A DNA stretch of 64,000 nt. Source: Hymenobacter sp. HSC-4F20 (GTDB lineage Bacteria > Bacteroidota > Bacteroidia > Cytophagales > Hymenobacteraceae). The DNA lies in NCBI RefSeq assembly GCF_019599275.1, contig NZ_JAHZTD010000003.1, forward strand, positions 124,001 through 188,000, read 5' to 3'. Made by a program: the position numbers and the translations under genes. The notes under the pieces were generated by a model. The model ran no database searches. It was given only the letters and a program-made list of their open reading frames with translations, and was not told where the DNA came from. This document shows, piece after piece, positions 1 to 7,964 of the stretch. The first letter of the stretch is position 1, and every line of letters starts with the position of its first letter.

Positions 1-566
1 GCTTCGGGCTTGAAGGCTGCCATTTTCTGCAGCTCCTCGTCGGTGTAGCGGCGGGCGTCGGCCTCGAAGGAGGTTTTGGGGGCCGTTACGTCCAGCAGCA
101 CAATCTTGTCGCGCAGTTGGCCTTTGTACTTGTCTAGCTCGGCTTCGGTGGTAGCTTTTACCACAATTACCTGCTTTTTGAGCGGGCCATTGGTGCTGGG
201 CGTCCAGGCTTTGGGTGCGCCGATGAGGGTGTGGTAGTAGGGGGCCGTCATGGCCACGTACGATTTTTCGATGTCCCAGCCGCGGCCGAACGTACCCCAG
301 GGCTCAATAGCCGCCTTGGCCAGGCCCCAGCCGGCCAACTGCTTTTGCGTCCACTGGTTGGCGCGGTTAAGCCCTTCGGAATTAGCCAGGCGCGGACCAC
401 AGACGTCGGTGAGGTAAAAAGCCGTTTCCATCACCTTGGAGCGGTTCATGCCTTCATCCTTGATTTTAGCCAGCGTGGCCTGATCGGCTTTGGTTCCCTG
501 TTGGGCTACGGAAGGGGCGGCTACCGCAAGGCTGCCTGCCAGCGCCAGGAGTCGAAATGCGTTCAT
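1..566 (-). CDS. Secreted M28-type (M20/M25/M40-like) metallopeptidase, N-terminal part only
   Basis: Only the first 188 or so residues are in the window; the gene runs off the left edge. It starts with a clear Sec signal peptide (MNAFRLLALAGSLAVAAPSV, cut near AQQ). The next stretch, with FYLTDVCGPRLANSEG and NQWTQKQLAGWGL, is typical of the Bacteroidota M28 aminopeptidases that carry a protease-associated (PA) domain; the KDKIVLLD-like segment (RDKIVLLD) fits the PA insert. The zinc-binding residues lie in the missing part, so activity cannot be judged. The protein is expected in the periplasm or outside the cell, degrading peptides. The start was chosen because it gives the signal peptide. 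It is co-oriented with the molybdenum hydroxylase gene upstream but 254 bp separate them. Confidence 0.72.
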   Translation of the reverse strand, partial: MNAFRLLALAGSLAVAAPSVAQQGTKADQATLAKIKDEGMNRSKVMETAFYLTDVCGPRLANSEGLNRANQWTQKQLAGWGLAKAAIEPWGTFGRGWDIEKSYVAMTAPYYHTLIGAPKAWTPSTNGPLKKQVIVVKATTEAELDKYKGQLRDKIVLLDVTAPKTSFEADARRYTDEELQKMAAFKPE

Positions 567-820
567 TCAGCAGAAGTAGTTGTGGAAAAGATGATTTCGG
601 AAGATAAAGAACCGAAACGAACGGCAACGTTGCGCCGCCGACGCCTAACGGGCTATTTGCTTTTCTGCTTCCCTGTAAGTTGCCTTTTCTGGATAGCCCA
701 CCCGTGCCGGGTTCTTTCCCTTCGCCCGAGGCCGAAACCGTACACCTTCCCGCGCAGGGCTCAGGATGAGCCGTTCTTCTTGCGGCAAAAGGGTTTTCGT
801 TGCTACCCTCTCTCCTGCCG
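567..820. other. Intergenic stretch without recognised feature
   Basis: This gap lies between two minus-strand genes. Reading frames here are shadows without family features, and I see no convincing terminator hairpin or TAnnTTTG promoter. Confidence 0.5.
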
Positions 821-3058
821 CTAAACTTCCGGCTTTGCTGCGAGTATTCTGGCGGGGGTGATGGGCAGCTCCCGCATGCGTTTGCCCGTGGCGTGGTACA
901 CGGCGTTGGCCACGGCGGCCGTGAAGCCGATGAGGCCGATTTCGCCCATGCCTTTGGCGCCCATCGGGTCGAGGTGGGGGTCAGGCTCATCCACGAAAAT
1001 GACGTCGATATCGGGGATGTCGGCATTGACGGGCACGTGGTACTCGGCCAGCTGGTTGTTCACGTAACGCCCGAACCGGTGGTCCATGCGCGCCTCCTCC
1101 AGCAGAGCCAAGCCGATGCCCCACACCACGGAGCCGTACACCTGGCTGCGGGCCGTTTTGGGGTTGAGCACCCGCCCCACGTCCAGGGCCGATACTACCC
1201 GGCTTACCCGCACCGTGCCCGTGGGCTCGTGCACGCGCACTTCCACGAAGTTGGCGCAGAACGATTTGCCGGAGTACTGCTCCTGCTCGGGGCCTTTGTC
1301 TGCTTCACGGGTCAGGTCGAGGCCAATCAGGCTGTGTTCCCGCAGAATATCGGGGTAGGAAAGCTGCTGCAGGCGGTGCACCTGCCGCACCACCCCATTT
1401 TCCGCTACCACATCCGTGGGCTTCAGCTTCCGCTCGGCCCAGGCCGGCGCCCGCAGGGCCAACTCTACTACCTGCTGCCGTAAGGCCCTGCAAACGGTAT
1501 GCACCGCCGAGCCTACGGAAGCGGCCGTGTGCGAGCCAAACTGGCCTGGCGCGGGCGGCAGGGCAGAGTCGCCCAGCTCGAAGCGGATATTTTCCACGGG
1601 TACGCCGCTGGCATCGGCAGCAATCTGGCTCATGATGGTGGCCGTCCCGGGCCCTACGTCGGCGGTGGCGCTCTGCACCACCAGGCGCCCATCGGCGAAA
1701 AGCTGGGCCCGGGCGGCGGCTTTCGTGCGCTCAGCTTTGTAAATGCCCATGCTCATGCCCCAGCCCACCAGCCACTCGCCCGCCCGGGTGGCGCGGGGCC
1801 GGGCCGGTCGTTTGCTCCAGCCAAACCGCTCGGCGCCCTGCTCGTAGCAGGCGCGCAGCTGGTTGCTCGACCAGGGTTTGCCCCCATTGGGGTCGACCTC
1901 GGCGAAGTTGCGGCGGCGCAGTTCCAGCGGGTCCATGCGCAGCGCATACGCCAATTCATCCATGGCCGACTCCAGGGCGAAAGAGCCGCTGGCTTCGCCG
2001 GGGCCGCGCGTCCAGGCCGGGGTGCTCAGGTCGAGGTCTACCAGCTGATACCTGGTAGTAAGGTTGGGGCAGCGGTAAGCCGACCTGGTCGGATCGACGA
2101 TGCGCTCCGTGAATTCTTCGTGGCGGGAGGTTTGCCCGTAGGCTTCATGGGTGATGGCCACCAACTGCCCGTCGGGCGTGGCCCCTACCCCCACCTCCTG
2201 AATGGAATAGGGCCGGTAGCCTACCAGATTAAACAGCTGGCTTCGCGCCAGCACCACCTTCACCGGGCGCCCTACCAGCTTGGCCCCCAGAATAGCCGCC
2301 ACCTCCTGGGGCCAGATGCGCGAGGCGCCCCCGAACGCCCCACCCACCACCGGGGAATGCACCTGTACCCCGTCCTCGGGCAGCTGAAACATGCGCCGCA
2401 GGTCCTGCTTGGCCAGGGCGGGGGCCTGGGTTTTGTTGTAGACCGTTAGCACAGGGCCGTTCCAGTGGGCAATGGCGGCGTGGGGCTCCATAGGATTGTG
2501 CACTTGCACAGCCGTGCGGTACTGCTGTTTTACTTGCACAGGTGCCTGCTGGTACGCGCTTGCCTGCCCGCGCAGGGTATCCTCGCCTCTCTTAGGCTTA
2601 CGGCTCCGGGCAAGGTGAGCCACCAGGTTGGTTTCGGGCACGGTAGGCGCGTAGCGCACACGCACCAGCGCGGCGGCGTGCTGGGCACGCTCCAGGGTAT
2701 CGGCAATGGCCAGGGCTACCGGCTGGTTGCTGAAGTGAATCTGCTCGTCGTAAAATACCCGGTGTTCCTGGCCTTCCAGGCGGGGGTTGTTGTTGGCCTG
2801 GGCAGCCTGATAGGCAGGTACGCCGGGGGAGTTCCGGTAGGTGAGAACAGCCAGCACGCCCGGAGCTTTTTCGGCGGCGCGGGTGTCCAGCTCCTGAATA
2901 CGCCCGCGGGCAATAGTGCTGGTTACCAGCACCCCATGCACCAGCTCAGCCACTGCGTGCTCAGCCGCGTAGCGCGCCTGACCGGTGACTTTTGCCCGCC
3001 CATCTACGCGGCTGAGCGGGCAGCCCGTGCTGGGAGTAGCGGACGCTTGGATTTCCAT
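821..3058 (-). CDS. Xanthine dehydrogenase/aldehyde oxidase family, molybdopterin-binding subunit
   Basis: A 745-residue large subunit of the molybdenum hydroxylase family, closest in layout to the E. coli PaoC (YagR) type. Residues about 15-130 are the a/b hammerhead domain (GRAKVTGQARYAAE). The rest is the molybdenum cofactor domain, with GGAFGG near residue 240 and a C-terminal GAKGMGEIGLIG whose Glu, about residue 706, is the expected catalytic base. These enzymes hydroxylate aldehydes or N-heterocycles and pass electrons through a 2Fe-2S subunit and an FAD subunit. Neither partner is adjacent: the upstream side is a 271-bp gap and then a divergent gene. There is no visible Tat or Sec signal. 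Substrate cannot be predicted. The partners may be encoded elsewhere or beyond the left edge. Confidence 0.88.
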   Translation of the reverse strand: MEIQASATPSTGCPLSRVDGRAKVTGQARYAAEHAVAELVHGVLVTSTIARGRIQELDTRAAEKAPGVLAVLTYRNSPGVPAYQAAQANNNPRLEGQEHRVFYDEQIHFSNQPVALAIADTLERAQHAAALVRVRYAPTVPETNLVAHLARSRKPKRGEDTLRGQASAYQQAPVQVKQQYRTAVQVHNPMEPHAAIAHWNGPVLTVYNKTQAPALAKQDLRRMFQLPEDGVQVHSPVVGGAFGGASRIWPQEVAAILGAKLVGRPVKVVLARSQLFNLVGYRPYSIQEVGVGATPDGQLVAITHEAYGQTSRHEEFTERIVDPTRSAYRCPNLTTRYQLVDLDLSTPAWTRGPGEASGSFALESAMDELAYALRMDPLELRRRNFAEVDPNGGKPWSSNQLRACYEQGAERFGWSKRPARPRATRAGEWLVGWGMSMGIYKAERTKAAARAQLFADGRLVVQSATADVGPGTATIMSQIAADASGVPVENIRFELGDSALPPAPGQFGSHTAASVGSAVHTVCRALRQQVVELALRAPAWAERKLKPTDVVAENGVVRQVHRLQQLSYPDILREHSLIGLDLTREADKGPEQEQYSGKSFCANFVEVRVHEPTGTVRVSRVVSALDVGRVLNPKTARSQVYGSVVWGIGLALLEEARMDHRFGRYVNNQLAEYHVPVNADIPDIDVIFVDEPDPHLDPMGAKGMGEIGLIGFTAAVANAVYHATGKRMRELPITPARILAAKPEV

Positions 3059-3329
3059 AGCAGAGAGTATAAACAGGGTACTGGGCTGCCCACGGAGAAC
3101 TTCCGCGTCGCCCTCCCGGCTGTCTACGAATGAGCCCCCGGAAAGGCTTCACCTGCCAACTGTCGCCACCGGGTGACGGCGGATTTCAGCCTACCCAGCC
3201 GCTTGAGACCTGGATGCCACAACACGGCCGCTTTCCCCGCATGAGCCGCTTTCCTTTTTTGAAACCAGGCTATTCTATTCCGCTATTTTTTAGCTATTTC
3301 TACGTATACGTTTTGTAAATTATTACAAC

Positions 3330-4127
3330 ATGGTCGATGTACTGAAGCGCAATAACGTCCGGGTACTGGGGCGAGGAAGACGGACCTTGCTGTTTGTCAA
3401 TGGCTTTGGCTGCGACCAAAGCATTTGGCGCTACATCATCCCGGCCTTTTCCGAGCAGTTCCACCTGGTGCTCTTCGACCACGTAGGTGCCGGCCAGTCG
3501 GACCCGAGCTCCTACCAAGAAGCAAAGTATGCCTCTCTGAATGGCTACGCCGAGGATTTGCTTGAAATTTGCCATCGCCTCACTCTGCAGCAGGTTACCC
3601 TCGTGGGCCACTCAGTAGGCGCTGTTATTGGGTCACTGGCCGCTATCCGGGAGCCTCAGCTTTTTCGTCAGCTGATTTTGCTTTGTCCCTCGGCCTACTA
3701 CCTCAACGAGCCCGGCTACCATGGCGGCTTCGACCGGACGGACGTGGAACAGATGTTGCGCTTCATGGAAACGGACTACGTTGGCTGGGTCGACTCGTTT
3801 GTGCCGTTTATTATGGGCAATCCTGACCGGCCTTCCCTGGTGGCGGAACTCACGCATAGCTTCTGCCAAAACGACCCCACCATTGCCAAGCAGTTTGCCC
3901 GGGTCACATTTCTCTCGGACAATCGGGCCGATGTAACCAAGCTGCGCGTGCCTTGCCTGCTGCTGCAGTGCGCCGAAGACCTGATTGCCCCGCCGGAAGT
4001 GGGCGACTATCTGCACTCCGCTATTCCGGGCTCTACGCTGATTACCCTGCCCGTAACCGGGCACTGCCCGCACGTCAGTGCCCCTACTGAAACGCTGGAG
4101 GCCATTGAAGCCTATCTGGTTGCCTGA
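3330..4127 (+). CDS. Alpha/beta hydrolase of the RsbQ/KAI2/D14 type
   Basis: A 265-residue single-domain hydrolase. The triad is Ser95 (in GHSVG), Asp217 (CAEDLIAPP) and His245 (TGHCPH), the same spacing as in plant karrikin receptor KAI2 and Bacillus RsbQ. The lid region also fits that family (YLNEPGYHGGF followed by DVEQML). RsbQ works with the PAS phosphatase RsbP in stress signalling; plant relatives sense butenolide molecules. No PAS phosphatase or kinase is nearby. Instead an ABM-domain gene begins 43 bp downstream on the same strand, so the two probably form an operon. The family call is strong; the ligand and role are unknown. Confidence 0.9.
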   Translation: MVDVLKRNNVRVLGRGRRTLLFVNGFGCDQSIWRYIIPAFSEQFHLVLFDHVGAGQSDPSSYQEAKYASLNGYAEDLLEICHRLTLQQVTLVGHSVGAVIGSLAAIREPQLFRQLILLCPSAYYLNEPGYHGGFDRTDVEQMLRFMETDYVGWVDSFVPFIMGNPDRPSLVAELTHSFCQNDPTIAKQFARVTFLSDNRADVTKLRVPCLLLQCAEDLIAPPEVGDYLHSAIPGSTLITLPVTGHCPHVSAPTETLEAIEAYLVA

Positions 4128-4170
4128 CAGCAAACGGCTGCTTACCCCTCTGCCCGCCACTGCCTTTGCC

Positions 4171-4461
4171 ATGACCGTCGAATACATCCGCTACCGCATT
4201 GCCGCCGGGCAACAGCTGGCTTTTGAGGAGGCTGTCCGCCATGCCAATCAGCTACTAGAAGCCGCCCCCGACTGCTTAAGCTACCAGCTCGCTCAGTGTG
4301 AGGAAGACCAGGAACTGTTCGTCTGGCGCATCGAGTGGACCTCGGTGGAGAGCCACCTGAACGGCTTTCGCAAAAGCGCAGAGTTCGGGACGTTTTTCCA
4401 ACTCGTGAAGCCGTTTTATGCGAGCATTCAGGAAATGAACCATTACGCGGTGGTGGAATAA
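4171..4461 (+). CDS. Antibiotic biosynthesis monooxygenase (ABM) domain protein
   Basis: A 96-residue protein with the small ferredoxin-like ABM fold pattern: an N-terminal strand (TVEYIRYRI), a helix (FEEAVRHANQLL), YQLAQCEEDQELFVWRIEW as the central strands, then a helix and a final strand (NHYAVVE). The family includes quinol and polyketide monooxygenases, haem-degrading enzymes and uncharacterised dimers. A longer frame begins at 4078 inside the upstream gene, but the ATG at 4171 gives the usual family length. It follows the KAI2-like hydrolase by 43 bp and is likely co-transcribed with it. The activity is not predictable from sequence. Confidence 0.75.
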   Translation: MTVEYIRYRIAAGQQLAFEEAVRHANQLLEAAPDCLSYQLAQCEEDQELFVWRIEWTSVESHLNGFRKSAEFGTFFQLVKPFYASIQEMNHYAVVE

Positions 4462-4493
4462 AAATGAGCACATGAAGCAATAGGGTCCTGCCT

Positions 4494-4967
4494 ATGAAGC
4501 ACACAGTACAGTTCACTACGTCATACAGTCAGTTCTATATCTACGATAGGGATTCTCCGGGCGCTACTGACTTATCGGAATTCTGGTCTGGCTCAGCATT
4601 TGACGATAAGCTCGCTATTGAAGATGGTATTCTAGGAGTTAGCATCGGTACCTATAGCTATGTCAATGTCACAATTACTCTGCTAGAACAACGCAACGAG
4701 GTTGTCTCTTTTGACGCTTGTGACCATGCAGTAGAAGCTATTTTAGAAATCAAATCTGGGACGCTACAGATTCTGGATTGCCCAAGCTCAACCCTAGAAT
4801 ATAAGATGTCGGTCAGCCCTGGGGTTTACCGGGTGAGAGTAGGTTCTTTAGGCTTGGATTCAATCGTAGATTCAGATGAAGAAGCTGATGACTACTACAC
4901 AATTGAACTTTGGCCTGAGCCTCCTTCCCCAAGACAGGTACTTAAGCGCTATGCTTGTAATTGGTAG
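4494..4967 (+). CDS. Uncharacterised protein, possibly ComJ-like
   Basis: A 157-residue acidic protein without signal peptide or membrane segment. The N-terminal pattern (TTSYSQFYIYDRDSP) and the C-terminal beta-rich part (GVYRVRVG, then DYYTIELWPEPPSP) recall the ComJ family; in Bacillus subtilis ComJ inhibits the DNA-entry nuclease NucA. This is pattern recognition only, and no nuclease gene is adjacent. The coding sequence is visibly lower in GC than its neighbours, suggesting acquisition. It sits 32 bp after the ABM gene but its composition suggests a separate unit. An immunity-like role for an absent nuclease toxin is an alternative. Confidence 0.5.
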   Translation: MKHTVQFTTSYSQFYIYDRDSPGATDLSEFWSGSAFDDKLAIEDGILGVSIGTYSYVNVTITLLEQRNEVVSFDACDHAVEAILEIKSGTLQILDCPSSTLEYKMSVSPGVYRVRVGSLGLDSIVDSDEEADDYYTIELWPEPPSPRQVLKRYACNW

Positions 4968-5039
4968 CGCTACGTCTATAACCCCACTCCCGCAAAGCTC
5001 GTCTAACCGGCTACCCCTCACCTAGCCCCGCACGACCCA

Positions 5040-6851
5040 ATGAGCCTCTGGGAGATTATTAAGCGTCTCTTTCCCTACGTCCGCCCCTACCGTGGGCTGG
5101 TTATTGCCACGCTGCTGCTCACGCTGGTGGGCTCGTTGGCGGCCCAGGTCAACCCCTTTGTGCTGCGCTACACCGTGGATACGGTGCAGGGGCTGCTCAG
5201 CCGCAATGCCTCGCTGGCTGCGGGCATGCCCATGCTGCTGCTCGTGAGCGGGCTGCTGCTGGGTAAGGAAATCATCAACACCTTCATTCAGTTCGGGCAG
5301 AAGTTCTACGGCGAGAAAATCCGCATCAACGTTTCCAGCACCCTTATTCAGGATGCGGTGCACAAAGTACTCAGCTACCAGCTCGGCTTTTACTCCGACA
5401 GCGGCAACCAGACGGGCAAGCTGCAAACGCGCATCGACCGGGGCGTGGAAAGCCTGATGAAGCTGGTGCAGAACTTCTTTATCGACATTCTGCCGCTATT
5501 TGCTAATTCCATTGTGGCCCTGGTGGTTATGTTCATGGCCAACATGTATGTGGGCCTGGTGGCGGTGGCGGTGCTGCCGGTGTACTTCTGGCTTAGCTAC
5601 CGCCAGGCCGATAAGCTCAACGGCACCCGCCGGGCCCTGCGCGGCCTGCGTGAGGCCCGCAGCCAGGGCCTGGTCAACCTCATCGATTCGGCGGTGGTTA
5701 TCAAGAGCTTCGTGCGCGAGGACTACGAGGAAGAAAAGCAGGCCCAAACCCAGCGCAACCTACAGGAAGCTCAACTGGAAACGCGCAAAACCAACTTCCT
5801 CTACGACGGTCTCAAGACCTTTACCGAGCAGATTGGGGTAGTGCTCATCATCATCCTGACGGCCTACCTGGTACTCGACCGGCAGATCAGCATCGGGGCC
5901 ATTATGTTCCACATTCTGCTGTTCAACAACGTGTCGGCGCCCATCCGGCAGCTGCACCGCATCTACGACGAGATGAACGACGCCCTTACCTACTCGGAGG
6001 GCTTCTTCGACATTCTCGACGCCCACGACGCCGTGGAGCCCACCGGCCTGCTCCAGCCCGAGCACCTGCACGGCACCTTCGACATCTGCAACGTGGACTT
6101 CACCTACCCCAGCGGTACCCAGGCCCTGCACGACGTATGCCTGACGATTGAGGCGGGCAAAACTACGGCCCTAGTGGGCCTGAGCGGGGCCGGCAAGAGC
6201 ACCATCATCAACCTGCTCTGCAAGTTCTACGCCCCCGACCGTGGCAACATGCTGCTCGACGGCAAGCCCCTGGCTGACTATAATACCCACGCCCTGCGCC
6301 AGCAAATCGGGCTGGTATTGCAAAAAAACCACATTTTCAAGGGCACCATTGAGGAAAACATCCGCTACGGGGTAATGGACGCTACTCTGGAGCAGATTCA
6401 GCACGCCGCCAAACAAGCCTACCTGCACGAGCAGATCCTGGAGCTGCCCAAGGGCTACCAGAGCGACGCCCAGCAGCTTTCGGGCGGGCAGCAGCAGCGC
6501 ATTGCCATTGCGAGGCTGTTCCTGAAAAATCCACCCATTATCTTCCTCGACGAGCCCACCGCCTCCCTCGACGCCATTGCCACCGAGCAAATCAAAAACT
6601 CCCTCGACGCCATCAAGCAGGGCCGCACGGTCGTCATCATTTCCCACAGCCTCGCCCAGATTGTGGATTCCGACTGCATCTATGTGATGAAGCAGGGCCG
6701 CATGGTGGAAAGCGGCACCCACGAGCAGCTCTACGACCTGCGCGGCACCTACCGCGAAATCTTCGACGCCTCCGCCCGCAGCCTCAACATTGAGAAGCTG
6801 GCCCGGGTGCTGGTGGACGACGGGGACGAAGTGGAGGATACGGCGGCATGA
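5040..6851 (+). CDS. ABC transporter, exporter type (fused membrane and ATPase domains)
   Basis: A 603-residue half-transporter that would act as a dimer in the inner membrane. Residues 1 to about 310 form the six-helix exporter domain; about 340-575 form the ATPase. Visible motifs are Walker A (GLSGAGKST, about 377-385), the signature LSGGQQQR (about 480) and Walker B (IIFLDEPTASLD, about 500), then an H-loop (ISHSLAQI). The family exports lipids, peptides or drugs; the substrate is not evident. No accessory periplasmic or outer-membrane genes flank it. The start codon at 5040 leads directly into a basic/aromatic N-terminus typical for the family. Confidence 0.92.
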   Translation: MSLWEIIKRLFPYVRPYRGLVIATLLLTLVGSLAAQVNPFVLRYTVDTVQGLLSRNASLAAGMPMLLLVSGLLLGKEIINTFIQFGQKFYGEKIRINVSSTLIQDAVHKVLSYQLGFYSDSGNQTGKLQTRIDRGVESLMKLVQNFFIDILPLFANSIVALVVMFMANMYVGLVAVAVLPVYFWLSYRQADKLNGTRRALRGLREARSQGLVNLIDSAVVIKSFVREDYEEEKQAQTQRNLQEAQLETRKTNFLYDGLKTFTEQIGVVLIIILTAYLVLDRQISIGAIMFHILLFNNVSAPIRQLHRIYDEMNDALTYSEGFFDILDAHDAVEPTGLLQPEHLHGTFDICNVDFTYPSGTQALHDVCLTIEAGKTTALVGLSGAGKSTIINLLCKFYAPDRGNMLLDGKPLADYNTHALRQQIGLVLQKNHIFKGTIEENIRYGVMDATLEQIQHAAKQAYLHEQILELPKGYQSDAQQLSGGQQQRIAIARLFLKNPPIIFLDEPTASLDAIATEQIKNSLDAIKQGRTVVIISHSLAQIVDSDCIYVMKQGRMVESGTHEQLYDLRGTYREIFDASARSLNIEKLARVLVDDGDEVEDTAA

Positions 6852-6913
6852 GTCCTTGATTTCCTTATCATTACAACCTACGCCTCCTCTGTCACAACAT
6901 ATTTTAGAAGCAT

Positions 6914-7282
6914 ATGGGCATGTTCGGTTACCACTTTTATTTCATCACTAATCCCTTCCAATCAGAAGTGATACACAGACTGCAATTACACTTTACTGAA
7001 CCACTACTTATAACTCAGCCAGACCCTGAAAGCCTTGAAGTCAGAAATCCAGCTTACAAGAATAACCCCGTTTGGGTATACTGGGCAACTGAGCGCACAC
7101 TGCCATTTCTACCGGAAACAATTGCTATTGCTCCGGAAATGGCTTCATTTAACAAGCTCCCATTTCCTGAGCTGCCGCATGAAATAGGTATTCGAGCTTT
7201 CTTTGATTCCGGACCAAACAAGTTAATAGATTCTACCAGGCAAGTGCTCCAAGAACTTGGCGGCAAATCCGAGCACCCATAA
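6914..7282 (+). CDS. Uncharacterised 122-residue protein
   Basis: I do not recognise this protein. It has no signal peptide or membrane span. It is rich in aromatic residues and proline (GYHFYFITNPF, PVWVYWATERTLPFLP) and ends in a Lys/Glu/His-rich tail. The gene is AT-richer than the flanking ABC transporter and lies just before the inverted-repeat element at 7321. Its size, soluble nature and company (an orphan barstar follows) would fit an immunity-like gene, but that is inference from context only. Confidence 0.5.
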   Translation: MGMFGYHFYFITNPFQSEVIHRLQLHFTEPLLITQPDPESLEVRNPAYKNNPVWVYWATERTLPFLPETIAIAPEMASFNKLPFPELPHEIGIRAFFDSGPNKLIDSTRQVLQELGGKSEHP

Positions 7283-7320
7283 GCTGATTGGTTCGATGTG
7301 CAACGCGTGTCCCCCCGCAC

Positions 7321-7495
7321 TGGCGCGAGTTTAGCGCAGCGTAACTCGTGACCAGCTATGATGGGGAGGCTGCGCCTCCCCTGCCGCCACAGCGGCAAGC
7401 TGGGGCCGCGTCGTTCGGGCGTTACTGTGATGACGGGCAAGTTGGAAACTCGCATCATACTCCGGCACGAGTTACGCTGCGCTAAACTCGCGCCA
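7321..7495. mobile_element. 175-bp MITE-like element with 30-bp perfect terminal inverted repeats
   Basis: Bases 7321-7350 are the exact reverse complement of 7466-7495. The interior holds a further short hairpin (ggggaggctgcgcctcccc, 7362-7380) and no gene. The whole lies between two low-GC genes. This fits a miniature inverted-repeat element or a large REP-like repeat. I see no clear target-site duplication in the bases just outside the arms, so mobility is not proven. Confidence 0.65.
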
Positions 7496-7535
7496 GCCAT
7501 CAGTTGACTTTAGCATTCATCTGACCAATTCTACC

Positions 7536-7799
7536 ATGACCCTCGACCTCACCGGCATCACCAGCAAAGCCGCCATTCACCAACTGTTCAAGGAAAAGCT
7601 GGGCTTTGAAGACTGGTACGGCCCGAGCTGGGACGCTTTCTGGGATTCCATCATTGCCATCGTGGAAATGCCGGAGCAGCTTACCCTAACCAACTGGCAG
7701 GAGTTTGCCGAGCACTGCCCCCGTGACATGCAGATTCTGCGGCAGGTAATTCATGACTACGATATCGAAATGGCCCCGAAGCGTATTGTGCTGGCCTAA
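7536..7799 (+). CDS. Barstar family protein (orphan RNase inhibitor)
   Basis: An 87-residue protein with the barstar pattern: an N-terminal strand plus helix, then LGFEDWYGPSWDAFWDSI, which matches the barnase-contacting loop and helix (YGxxxDAxWD) of the family, and a C-terminal strand. Barstar blocks the RNase barnase by sitting on its active site. No barnase-type RNase or toxin gene is in the window, so this is an orphan inhibitor, possibly immunity against toxins of neighbouring cells. It follows the inverted-repeat element by 40 bp. The family call is good; the partner is unknown. Confidence 0.82.
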   Translation: MTLDLTGITSKAAIHQLFKEKLGFEDWYGPSWDAFWDSIIAIVEMPEQLTLTNWQEFAEHCPRDMQILRQVIHDYDIEMAPKRIVLA

Positions 7800-7964
7800 C
7801 GCTTCGCCTGCTCCGCGACTGGTGGCGGGCGTAGCCACGCGGGCTGAAAGAGCAGCTACGCTCTGCCCAATAGCCATCGACCGTTAACCATTTTCTACTC
7901 CGGCTGTTCTTTTGACTTTCGCCCCGCAGCATACGGCGGAAAATCAACAACCTGAACAGCAACC

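Noticed and set aside
1499..2449. 316-codon plus-strand frame opposite the molybdenum hydroxylase gene
   Set aside because: Gly/Ala/His-rich shadow without domain features.
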